A stretch of 64,000 bases of DNA. Source: Tetrapyrgos nigripes. Its lineage: Eukaryota > Basidiomycota > Agaricomycetes > Agaricales > Campanellaceae. A program made the position numbers and the translations under genes. Under the pieces are notes generated by a model. It was given only the letters and a program-made list of their open reading frames with translations, ran no database searches and was not told the DNA's origin. This document shows, in pieces, positions 47,372 through 58,890 of this stretch. Every line of letters starts with the position of its first letter. Positions within the stretch are counted from its first letter, which is position 1. The DNA lies in contig JAACJM010000023.1 in the NCBI GenBank assembly GCA_013368315.1, positions 558,001 to 622,000 on the forward strand, read 5' to 3'.

Positions 47372-48110
47372 ATGTTGCAGTTTTTCCAACACCTCCAAGC
47401 GTCTCTTCTTGCAGCCTCCCTGGCGTACTTTGACTCTTCCTCCACAACTCGCCGAAGCAATTTTGATGGAAGATGCTCTTCATTTACGTCCCAGTGGCAA
47501 CTGTCCAATCCCCATACAACGGTACTCCTGGCGGACCTAGTATTAGCAGGGACTGAGATGCCAGTGGTAGCCTTCCCCAACCATTTTCCTATCTGCGCTT
47601 TCCCTCCTAGTCCAATCGATGCACCAGCGGATATCTGTCGTATTTCTTTAGCTGTCCAAAGTTCTAGTAGTAATCAGCCAGTCGTAAGGCTAGAGGCCTG
47701 GCTACCTAGAGATTGGATGGGGAGTCTGGCGGTTCTTACTGACCGCAGAGGATGTAACGCCTTTCAAGTTGTCTCTTCATCTGATATTCAAGCATTGACT
47801 GCGATATCTCCAGGCATTTTGTACTCTGACATGGCGCACACGACCTCTTCAGGAATTGTCGCCGTCGGTGTCACAAGCGATTTACATGGTTGTAGCATGA
47901 ACCAAGATAATTCTGAGAACTCTTGCTCGTGAGTAGTACTTTGATTCTTTAACTCTTTGACTCGCCGTGCCCTTGCTCAAGGTAAAGATCAGATTCAGAA
48001 TTGACAGAAAATTCGTGGAACAATTAACCCAAACGTTCTATGGTTTCCCTCCTACCGACTTTTATTATTCTTCCGAAGTTTCAGCGAGTAGGCCTTGAAC
48101 TGATCCATAG
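47372..48110 (+). pseudogene. Tannase/feruloyl-esterase-like N-terminal fragment, copy 2
   Basis: The frame 47372-47932 begins MLQFFQHLQASLLAASLAYF (signal-like) and carries ADICRISLAVQSSSS, VRLEAWLPRDWMGSL and RRGCNAF. It then has SSGIVAVGVTSDLHG, where family members have FA.VG.N.GH.G. It stops before the catalytic Ser motif, so only about the first 185 residues are represented. Nucleotide similarity with 12640-13394 (inverted) covers the frame and about 180 bp after it. It ends about 380 bp before the start codon position of helicase copy B. The family call depends on short motifs; the truncated state is clear. Confidence 0.6.
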
Positions 48111-50423
48111 CCTAGTACATTGGGTCATGCATCTAAAGACAGTTCTGTAGGACATGTCAGACCTCGAGCATCCAACTACCGTGTGAATGTGGGGCTTGAA
48201 CCGTACCCTGTAAAATATTCCTAGTTGACCACATACTCTATTCACACACATAAAAGATAACACCAATAGATAGTCTTAGTGTATAGCTTCACAACAGTAC
48301 CAAGGAGAAAACAAAAGACCCATATTGAAGCGCTACGTCCAACTAGCCGATTCGGCGCAGTAATACAATTGACAGCTACGCCCACAAAGCTTAAGCTGGC
48401 GTTTATCACTTCCACGCGCTTCAAGCTTGTTTACTCGCAACCTTCCTGTCCTTTCCTTCCTTACCTCTTTCTCTTCCTCGAGACAAACCACCATGAACAA
48501 CTCGATCTCTCAGACGCTTCCCCAGGTCTTCCTGCCTCCATATCCATCAAACAGTTCCATCGTCGTCACGCTGGTAACTTGACCCGCTCGCTCCTCGACA
48601 CAGCCAATGCAGAAGCCCTACGCACCCAACTCATCTGTGTCTCTATATCCCAGGATTCCGAAGGCACCGTGAGCCACGTTACCTTCGCCATCACCGATAT
48701 CGTCTATATCCTCGATGCCTCCTCCGGCTGTACCACAGCGCCTTCCACCTCAGCTTCAGGAGTCTTTCCTCTCGACAACCTATTCAAACAACTCTTAGCC
48801 GGCAAAGACGGTAGATCTGTCTTTCTTGCTGGATTCGACATGCCGAGGTTGGCCTTGAGACTTTTCTTTCACTTTGGTTATCACGTCAAGGGAACGGATC
48901 TGTCGACCGTTTGTTCGCCGTCTTATACTGAGGCTTGGTTACCTGGAAAAGTGGCTGCGGCAAAGATAGGTGGGAGTATGGATACGTTCAGGATTAATAG
49001 GTTGTGGCATGAGAATAGTGATAGTGAGGAGAATTTGTGTTTGAGGGCTTGGTTGTCTGCTAGGTGAGTGTTCCGGATCCGTTCACATTTTGCTTCTTTT
49101 AAGTATTCCATTGGGAGCCGATGCCGATGCCTTTCTATGTCCCTTTAGACTTGCTCAAGTGTGCCGTACTGGTGAAATCAAATCCGTCAAGAAAGTGGAC
49201 ACGCGAAATGTTCGTAAAGATGTACGGACGCCCTAGTTCTGCAACCTTTTCACTTCTCAACCAGATCTACCTTCCAATTCTTATTCATAGATCCTCAAGT
49301 GCCTCGGCGAATTGCTGAAACAGACTGACATCCTTTCCCGCTCGCTTCCTAAGGAGACGGTCAGCGAATATGATCATTTTGACCTGAAGGGTGGGGACGA
49401 TGGGTTTAAATTGACGAATGCGAGATATAAGGTTCGTGTTGGAAGGAGTCAGCAGGTGAGTAACGTTCTTTCTTATTTCCTTCCATACATCATGATCCAC
49501 CGGGTATGAGAAATTTGCGGACACCCCTTGCGGACACCTTGCGGACACCCTGCGGACACCCATATTTTCATTGCAATGGACTTATTCCTTCTCAAAACCA
49601 TTGTTCCTCTTAGTTTATGGGATAGTACAAACATTCCTACCACCTGCTATGAATAAAAAGAATGATGGCCTTTCGTGCAGGCACCTAAGTCTCAGACTTG
49701 TGAATTAGACACTTTCTAATTTTCAACACTTTCTACATTTTACTGGCCCGCTTTTGTAAAAATGAGCTTGTTTGTAAGTATCACTTTCCAAATATGTACA
49801 GTTCAAGTATGTAGTCTAAGTTTTTATAGCGAGGCTGGCATAGAAAGCTGGCCATATTTCTGTATCCAGACTTGGAGACTGAGCAACCTCAAGGCAATGA
49901 GGAACCACCTCATACAATGAGCAAATCTGTTACTACTGTTGTCAATGGTGTGTATTTTGTTGATGCTATGACGATCATGCAGTTTGCACTAACTTCTATT
50001 TTTGAATTTAGAATACACAAACTCTTCAGTTCAGGTTTCAGCAGACAGCATAGCCAACAGTGGTGTGTAGAAATTTTCTCTCATATCTGAATGTTGTCAA
50101 TCTAAGCCATGTTCAAAGGCCTACCTTGCGAACCTGCACCCAAAGATGCCAGTCCTAGAGTGAAAGATAACAAACAAATGAATATAAATCTGAATGCTAC
50201 CAATGCAGAAATGGTCTAGGTCCAGATCTAGAGTGAAGGTAAGATGTTTACTATTTCAATCAGTTCTTGATGAATATGCCATGAAACTTATCATTCTTTT
50301 TATAGGTTTTTTTTCCAACGTGAAGGGAAGCACTGGTGACAGTCAATTGAATCAGAATACAAGCATCTCAAATGGTATGTATGGGTTCATTTAATGTGGA
50401 ATAATGTCTGAGTGAATTTATAG

Positions 50424-53400
50424 CTGGGCATATCACTCAGAATAATGCACCTTTGACTGTTCAACCCCACTCTACTGTATCAGCACCGCAGAAACCAATT
50501 CAAGAGATAACTGTCATAGCCCCATCTGCTCCAGCCCACCCTACTAATAGAGCAGTATATCCTGTATCTGAGTGTCGTCACAACAATGACATCAATGTTC
50601 CATTTACCCGCATTGACTTGCTTGAAGGTGGATTTTGGAATGGGTTCCCAAATGGAAGATTTGCCATTGATCTTGACCACTCTACTTTTACTGCACATAA
50701 GAATCTCGCAGTTCAGTGGGCTACACGGGGCTCCAGTGGAGCTAATGGAAAGAATGGTCAATGTTTTACAGTGAACAGTGAAACAATATCCCAGGGCAGA
50801 GAGAGCTACAAGCAATATCATCACTCGACCTAAAACACACATTAAATCCCTGGAAAAACAGACAATTACAGATCAGTGTCAATGTGGTGCCTCACTTGAG
50901 CATTTCCCTTGTGAATCCCGTTCCTACCTCATTGAATATGGTCAGGTTGGCAAAGATGTCTCCACTTGTAAATATCGATACATTAATAGTCAACCCCACA
51001 ACCATCCCAGGCTTCCCTATGTCAAACATCTGACAGCAAGGGAGGCTAAAGATACTCAAGAGCATATTGGAAATGATCTTGATAAAACTGCCTTACAAGC
51101 ATATGAAGGCGGCAAAAACTTGAAGGGTCCAACACCATCAGCACGAGAGCTTGCTCAGAGCTTTTCAAACCCTGATAATTACCGATATCACCGCAAGAAT
51201 TTCAAAAACAGCGCAAAAACAGAAGTTGGATCATCATTTATCAATCAGTTTCACTCTTGGATTAAGCAGCACCATGATGAAGTCATAATGAGAGAAAATA
51301 CTGTGGGCAGAGAGGTGAGTCTGACTAATATCTACTTGTTTGGACTTTCAGTAACTAAAATAAATAAACTAATAACTAGGATGAATGTGTCATATCATTT
51401 CACTCCAAGTGGATGCGAGACCAACTCTTGCCAAAGGCAGTATTGGTGGAAGGTCCTTTGCCACTGGAAGGAATGTTAACAGATGGAGCACACAAGTATT
51501 GGTCAGACCCCAATTCTGTGTTGATTGCAACCACTACATTCTGTCCAGGAATTGATCGATGGGTCCCCTGCATGTTCAGCTTTGCCAATGGGGTCACCAC
51601 CCAGCATTACTATTGGCATTTTACTGCTGTTATTAAGAGCATTGTTGAAGCTGCACAAGAACATGACATGGAAATTACAGGTGAACTGTTTGCATTGGTG
51701 AGAACTCTTTATCCAGATTAGATTATACCTCACTGATTTGAATCAATCAGGTTGTTGATTTTAGTGATGCACAGCATTTACTGATTATTTTATGGATCAG
51801 AAAGACAACACTTGGACACACACTGAGCTTGAGCAGGCTGCCCAGGCACTGATCAAGGGATGTAGATATCACTTTGATAAATCTGTGACACGTGTTTCTT
51901 GACTTAGTAATTACATGCCACCCGAATCAAGAGACAACTTTGCGGAAACCTGCAGGCAGATGGTCAAGACAGAGAATTCTGGTGTATTTGATCGATTAGT
52001 GAAGGTGATACAGGAGACATGGCCAGGGCTGGAAGGGTGGCTGAGGTGGTGGCTAGCTCCTGAACATGCTAGTATGATTTTTCAGAGCCAATGAGCAATG
52101 GATAGCACACTTGCCTCCAAACTTCCTGATACAACAAATGCAGAGGAATCTCTGCACTCTGTCATATACACTATTGCAGGTAAGAAATCCTGATATATCT
52201 CAGAATATTACTCAATTTTCTGCTAGGCAAAAACAAGGATATTGTTCCTGGTTGTGATGGCTTGCTCAAGGTTTCATAGCACTTTCAATGCATGTACGAC
52301 TCTTATAGTAGTAAGTTTGGTCTATTTTTTCAAAAGAATATCTTTCACTGATCTCCAATGCAGTTGGCCAACCGATTTGATATAGTCGATCTCAGCGTCA
52401 GCGTAAGCTTGATTGGCTTGCAGCTACAACAATTCCAGAAACTTCAAAACACAGACGCAGCAGTCAAAGTCATACCCCTTCCCCTAGAAAACGTGACCAA
52501 TCTGCACTCAGGGAGGGTCGTGCCCCCGATACCCAGTCTGAGCTCAAAAAATCCAAGAAACGAAAGCGTGTCAAGATTGTAGTTCCCAGTAGCTCTGATT
52601 CTGAAGACGAGTTGCCTTCACCACTTAAAAAGCGAAAAAAGCGACAACAAATCAAGATTACAGTCCCAGATAGCTCTCCTTCTAAACATGCGAAAAGTTC
52701 TGTATCCAAAAAAAAGGTGTCACAGGTAAAGGAAAAAAGACCTGATTTATCTGCTCCGCTGTCAATAGATCTGGCAATTACCAAAGAGTTTGCCAGCTAT
52801 CCATGGTCAGATAACTCTTGCTGGCTTGATACATCATTGCATCTTGTGTATATTATGCTAATGTGCCATGGACATTGGGAAGATTTCGCAAGTTTTGCTG
52901 CTCCTCGCACTGGAGAGGATCCCACCAAACATCCAATTTCATACTTGCACAAAACTCTAAGTGACCGCAGAGCATGGCCACTCTCTACTTTTGCAGGATC
53001 TCACTCTGAGGATGATGGATCACATAAACTTCAGAACATACGTAATACATTTAAACACACACTAGCTGGGCTGCCACGTTGTTTGTCAGAAGAAGAGAGC
53101 TCATATCATATAGTAAGTTCATCTCATTTTATAAATAATCATATATGCTCATTTTGTATGAACGCAGGAACATGGATACCATTCTGCCCTAGTAAGACCA
53201 TTATAATCAATTTTAACATTTGTAAACTTATTATTATTTCTCTAGTATTGGCTGTACTACTTGATTACAGCCTCAAATGGCAGGCATTGTGATGGTCCCA
53301 TTAGTCCAGATGCTGTCAGATTCTTTCTTCCTGTCATTCAAAGGGTCTCTAGTTGCAGTGAGGGTCATTATCAGGTTGAGCGTCCTTGGGTCACAACTTC

Positions 53401-55884
53401 TCAATGGCAGGTACCAGCTGCAAGGGACTTTAATCTCTTTAATGGCAATATTGGCAACTGGTTCCAGTCACTGTTTAACTTGTCTTCACTGGAGGTTCCA
53501 CAGGACTTTAGAGACTGCTGGAGACGTCACACAAGAGAGGGCACCAATGATCCAGATATATATTGTCTGGGAAGTTGCCAAAAAATGGAATTTGTCAGCT
53601 GGATACCCTCTGTACTCATTATCCGACCAGGTGTGAATGAGGAGGGCAACCAACCTGATTGGGATTTCCCTTGTGAAATGTATCTAGACACTAAATCATC
53701 TAGCACAAAGAGTGGTGCTGTATACAAGCTTGTGGGCCAGATGTTTTCAAATGGAACACACTTCCAATGTGTTACACTTATCCCAATGACTGGTGGAAAA
53801 TCAGCTGTCTTTTTGTATGATGGCATGGAGCACAATGGTTATGCACAGCAGTTGAAGGGAAAGATTGCAGACTTGCTAGGTGGAAAGACATCGCTTTCTG
53901 GTTATCACACTGTTTGTGGTGTTTATAGCCTCAAGGGTGGTGTTGCTGCTCAGGAGAAATTCCACCAAGACTGTATCAAAACAACACAATCAAAGCTTGA
54001 ACTACATTTGGATGGGACTAAGTCAGCCACTTTGGTGAAGGATGGATACAGAGGCATGACAGTGGAGGAAACCAAGAGATGGAAACCACATTCCTCAGTT
54101 ACAGAGTATCAACAAACAGACTCTGACCAGCAAGTAATTCAAATGATTTCACCACATTCCAATACAATCTCTGGATCTCCAGTGACACCATCTCAGACAA
54201 TTCCCTCCAGCTCTCCACCACCTTCATCACCTCTTCCTATTCTCTGTCAATGTGGCACTGAGAATGATGGCCATCGTGACTGTGTAAAACAGGACACAGT
54301 GCAATGTAATCAATGTCAACGATGGTCACATTTAGCCTGCCTTGTCAATCGGTCAGAACTGACAATTGAGGGAGAATTCATATATCATATCTGTAGTGGT
54401 CAATCAATCTTGGTCTCGAAGAGGTTGGAAATCAGGCCACCCAATTGTATTCAAATGTTGCAGGATGTTGCTAATTGGCTTTAGTAAGTCTATTGGCACT
54501 AAAATTGATTCCTTTTAACTAATCCACAATAGTGCTGGGAGAACTGTCTTACTTCAGATGACTGCCAGAGATGAATTCTATTATCCAGGCCAGCTTCTTC
54601 ATGGGGAAAAAGGGAAGTGGACAGTCAAGATGTGGCGGGGTATCCAACATGAGAATGCAAACAAGATATTGGAAGGCATCCCAGTAAGCAGGATAGTTGA
54701 TGGACTCTATGGTGACTGTGAGGGTCGACGAGCAATCAGGGTATGTGTGTTATGATTCCAATGCTTTAAAAGGTCTAATCACTCTTCAGCTGGGCAAATT
54801 TACCTGAACACATGAGGAACGTGATCCAGAAGATGTTGCCACTGACTGGCATGCCTTTCCCTATAACGCTGAAGTTGATCGAGCATTACACAAGCACAAG
54901 GTGACTCTTCAGGAGATTCTGCTTCACACAATCAGGTCCAACTTTTCAAAACTGTCTGTGGAGCTTGTTCCTGCCCTGTCTCTATATCTTGAAAACATTG
55001 ACTTGGGATACACATTGCCAGAAGGCTACATTGCTCTCACAACAATTTTTGGACATCCTTGTCCAGCATACTTTACAGGTGGGATCACAACAGATGACAG
55101 GGCTTGCATTCTGAACTGGATTCATGAAAATGTTGCTGGAATTGGACAAGATTTAATGGCTGCTGATTTTGAACTTTGTTTTGCACATGCCCGTACACTC
55201 TTCTTAGCTCATTCTCAACAGGAAACATTTCTGGAACATGTTGAAAAGGGATTATCTGTCCAGGAAATAGAATGTTCAATTCTTCAGCAGGCATGGCAGT
55301 GACTAGTGGATTTCACTGGAAAGACTGTGGATGGAAAGGTCAAAATAAAAAGGGTAGATGTGGATGAGGAAGCACTCATGATATTGGAAGCAGTAATGTT
55401 TGATAGATCAGAAAAGGCAGGCAAAGCAGGAAGAGAGCAATGGGGCCTAGATGTTGGTCCTCCAGAGGATTTATGGTGGCCTTATGATGGTCCAGAGAAA
55501 GATGCACCTGATCTCCAACATGCTACAGAATCTGACCTTGAGGTGCAGTAATATTCTTTTTTCTGCTGAATTTATTCCTAATTAAATTTTCAGGAGGGTG
55601 AACATTGCAAGGTTATACAGGAAAAGATTGAGGCAGAAAGGAAAGCAAAGCAGGTAGAGAAAGACAAGAATGCACCTCCCAGACCCAGACCAAAGCCATT
55701 GATCAAAGAGCAAGTCTTAACCAGGTCCAAAAAGGCTTTACAGGAGGAAATTGCTACACAGCCAACAGAACCTCACCCGCCACATCAATCAGCACGCTCC
55801 AAGCGCAGACTTAGTGCAGAAAAGGGAAGTGAAGAGACAGAGGATGGACACCAATCTAAGAGACCACGGAGGCAGAGAAAATAG
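50424..55884 (+). pseudogene. Fused GCM/WRKY-like + MULE transposase + CWLD cysteine protease + PHD polypeptide, decayed
   Basis: Order along the reading path: FTRIDLLEGGFWNGFPNGRF; a Cys/His zinc-binding part (ITDQCQCGASLEHFPC and SQPHNHPRLPYVKHLTAREA) like GCM/WRKY-type domains. The transposase core follows with MLTDGAHKYWSDPNS (first Asp), VVDFSDAQ (second Asp), IKGCRYHFDKSVTRVS (C-x2-H) and LPDTTNAEESLHSVIYTIAG (Glu). Then comes a basic linker (SKKRKRVKIVVPSSSDSEDE). The protease has a Cys box SYPWSDNSCWLDTSLHLVYI and a His box VYKLVGQMFSNGTHFQCVTL, nearest to USP/USPL1-type. A PHD-like finger is CQCGTEND, then VQCNQCQRWSHLACLV and IYHIC, where one zinc Cys appears to be Tyr. The end is basic (KRPRRQRK). 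Stops: TGA 51900, TGA 52092, TAG 52277, TGA 52378, TGA 54805, TGA 55300. Frame changes are near 50800 (an AG run) and 51770. Upstream exons at 49870-50370 are uncertain. Confidence 0.75.
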
Positions 55885-55913
55885 TCTCTTTACAAATTGG
55901 CTAGTCCCAGAAA

Positions 55914-56820
55914 TTGCAATGAGTACAAATTATTATAAAGCTATTACAATGTATTATCTTGTAGAAATATGCTAAGTCATGACCCTAATACCATTAATTG
56001 TTTGATATTCAAAGTTGACAAGTGCAAATGCTGGCAGCAAGCATCTCAAAGCGCTTGAGATGCATGAGAAACATTTTGAGTGTCTTCAGTGTCGCAATTT
56101 CACAGAGAGATTGACTAGTGAGGGTGTAGGAATATTCTCTTGGTATCCTGTAGAAAGATTATCTGTGGAAACATCAGAAAAAGAATTGTGGCTGTGCTTA
56201 TCTCACTTTTTTGAAGATTTTTACACTTTGTGGACATCAAATACAAGGCTTTGAAAGTGTCTCTGAGCTAAGATATGCTTTCTTAGGTGTCTGCAAGGTG
56301 TTGCAAGTGTACAGCAAAAATTACAATGAGCACAAACTATCTTGAAGCTATTACAATGTATTATCTTGTAGAAGCATGCTAAGACATGACCCTAATACCA
56401 TCAATTGTTTGATATTCAAAGATGACAAGTGCAAATGTTAAAACTACAATGAGTACAAATTATCTTGAAGTTATTACAATGTATATCTTCCAGAAACATG
56501 CTAAGACATGACCATAATACCACCAATCATGGTAACCAATCATTTGATATTCAAAGTTGACAAGTGCAAATGCTGGCAGCAAGCCTCAAAGCACTTGAGA
56601 TGCATGAGAAAAATTTTGAGTGTCTTCAGCATTGCAATTTCACAATGAGATTGACTCATGAGGGTGTAGAAATCTTCTCTTGGTGTCCTGTAGAGAGATT
56701 ATCTGTGGAAACATATCAGAAAAAAAAATTGTGGCTGTGCTTATCCCACTTTTTTGAAGATTTTTACACTTTGTGGACATCAGATACAAGACTTTGAAAG
56801 TGTCTCTGAGGTAAGATATA
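55914..56820. repeat. Repeated 3' module inside the MULE
   Basis: A unit starting near TTACAATGTATTATCTTGTA, followed by GCTAAG(T/A)CATGACC and TTGATATTCAAAG(T/A)TGACAAG, occurs about three times (55914, 56320, 56440). A longer downstream part with AGTGTCTTCAG and TGTGGCTGTGCTTATC occurs twice (about 56020-56260 and 56560-56800). These are direct repeats near the right end, so probably non-coding. Confidence 0.7.
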
Positions 56821-58270
56821 CATTGGTATAGGACATACAGTCTCATACAGTGTTCTACAATCCTATCTACAGGGTGTCCGCAACCCTGCAAGGTGTCCGC
56901 AAGGGGTGTCCGCAACTTTACCTATACCGATGATCCACCCACTATGATCTGTATCGCTCTTTCCATCATCATCATTACCCATACTATCCACTCGTTTAAC
57001 TTTATCCAGTCCGTCGTCCTCCTAACCGACGAACGCAGTATCGAATACACCGGCCATGCCTCCTCCTCCCACGGCCGAGCCACCCACATCAAATTTGGCG
57101 CTGGCCAACTACCCACTCAAGCTCGAGCCATTCAAAATATCCGGGTCGTAGGTCAAGACGATCCGACTAATTCCAAGAGGACTAGGAATGCGCTGTTGTT
57201 GAAGGTTCTTCAAGGAGATGTGAATCTTATTAATTATACGTTTGTGAGGTTGTTATGGTTTCCGACACGGGAAGATGTGCTTGATTTGAGCCTGGAGGTA
57301 GAGGATGAACCGGCTCTGAGGCAGTTTGTGGTGAGTTTGAATGCATCACAGAGGGAAGTGGTGCATGCGATGGTTACGGGTAGACCGAAAATGGTAATTG
57401 TACACGGTAAGCACATTTTTCGAAGTAGCTTTGGTGTCTTTTTTTCGTGAATGCTCAGGCTGACTGCTACTCCGTATTTTTCTTCATATTTTATTTTGTC
57501 GAACAGGTCCTCCAGGAACAGGCAAAACGACAACAATAGCATCTGCTGCAGCCTATTGGTCCTCTTTCAGGCGGCCAGTCTGGATCATAGGGCATTCCAA
57601 CGTCTCAGTGAAAAATATCGCAGGGAAGCTTTGGAAGCGGAAGATTCCGTTCAGGATCATCGTATCGAAGGAGTTTTACGTTGAGTGGTGAGACATCTCT
57701 GCCTTACTTAACAATCTAGCCTCTACCTCCACCACTTCCATCTACTAATCCGTCTACCTTGGTATCTCGCCCATAAAACAGGCACGAACATATCTACGAG
57801 GGAATTGCTAGTAACGTCATCCGAGGCGATAACATGCCCAAGGATCTTGCAGCTATGGAACGCCTTCTTGGAGGGACGCGTATTGTTCTTTCGACGCTCG
57901 GAATGCTATCCAATCCGGTTTTAGGCGATAACTGGATGTTTTGGTTGGTCCCAGTGGAGAGGCTCGTGATAGATGAGGCATCACAGATAAATATTTTTGA
58001 GTATCTGGCAAGTCTTCTTCTTTGTCCTTCTTTTGATCTCTAAGCGCTAAGCGGGTTTCTAACGCTTGCTTGACTAAATCTCGTCTATCAGTCTATCTTC
58101 CAGAAGTTCTCCAATTTGGAAAAAGTCTGCTTCTTTGGGGATCCCAAGCAACGTGAGTCCAGTCAGCTTTCACTCTTTGGGCTTCATTCAACCTTCCGTA
58201 CCTTTCCTAGTGCCTCCGTTCGGGCAGGAAAACGCAGAATCCCTGCGATGTGTCTTCGACATCGAACACC

Positions 58271-58890
58271 TAGGGCTCCTATCGGATCGGATTGTGTCGG
58301 ATTCGGATGCCATCCGCTCGGATGGGTGGTCTGCAAATCCCAATCCGCATCTGCCGGATGGTATCCGCGCATCCGACGGATGATTGCCGGATGAGTTCTG
58401 CTTCCCTTATATAGTATATCTACGATCACATGACATACAGATAAGATAAACAGCATGGTGGCGGCCAAGGAATGCAAAAGAGTAACAGAAAATAAACCAA
58501 GGATATGATCTGGAGAGAAAAGATAATAAATTAAAGAATAGAAAAGTATGTGTCTAGTTTCAGACCCGACACTGCGCCTTCAATATCGGAGCGCCAGCGT
58601 TCGCGAAACACTCAAACCAGTCAGCGTTATGAAGGATTAATGCTGTCTGTTGAAGCCACACATACTACTGGTTACGGCCGTTATTTATTTTTGTGTATTT
58701 CTCTACTCAGTAATAGTACTATATAGTATTTCTGAAACTTCCAGTCTTGGGCTTTCCATCCACAGATTACCGTCAGATTGGTTGGATGCTATCCGTCGGA
58801 TGGAGGAGGAGGAGGAGCACCATCCGCATCCGAATCCGAAGCAGCAATCGCTCGGATGGCGCCGAATCATCCGATCCGCTAGGAGCCCTA
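58271..58890. mobile_element. hAT-type MITE (620 bp), 8 bp TSD CGAACACC, inside an exon of helicase copy B
   Basis: TAGGGCTCCTATCGGATCGG at the left pairs with CCGATCCGCTAGGAGCCCTA at the right. CGAACACC is duplicated at 58263-58270 and 58891-58898. It belongs to the family at 22334-23565 and 1-158. It splits the codons for DIEHL and QSK, just before the conserved DTQYRMP motif; copy A keeps the uninterrupted exon there. Confidence 0.92.

Larger units (their letters stand above)
49501..56929 (+). mobile_element. MULE (Mutator-like) element, 7,429 bp, 9 bp TSD ATGATCCAC
   Basis: The left end CGGGTATGAGAAATTTGCGG and the inverted right end CGGTATAGGTAAAGTTGCGG form the TIRs. Both continue into tandem GCGGACACC words (three or four per side). 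ATGATCCAC is duplicated exactly at 49492-49500 and 56930-56938. Helicase copy A keeps the unoccupied site in the matching intron. A 9 bp target is the Mutator hallmark, in line with the D..D..C-x2-H..E transposase inside. CpG is sparse inside compared with the host gene. Confidence 0.93.
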
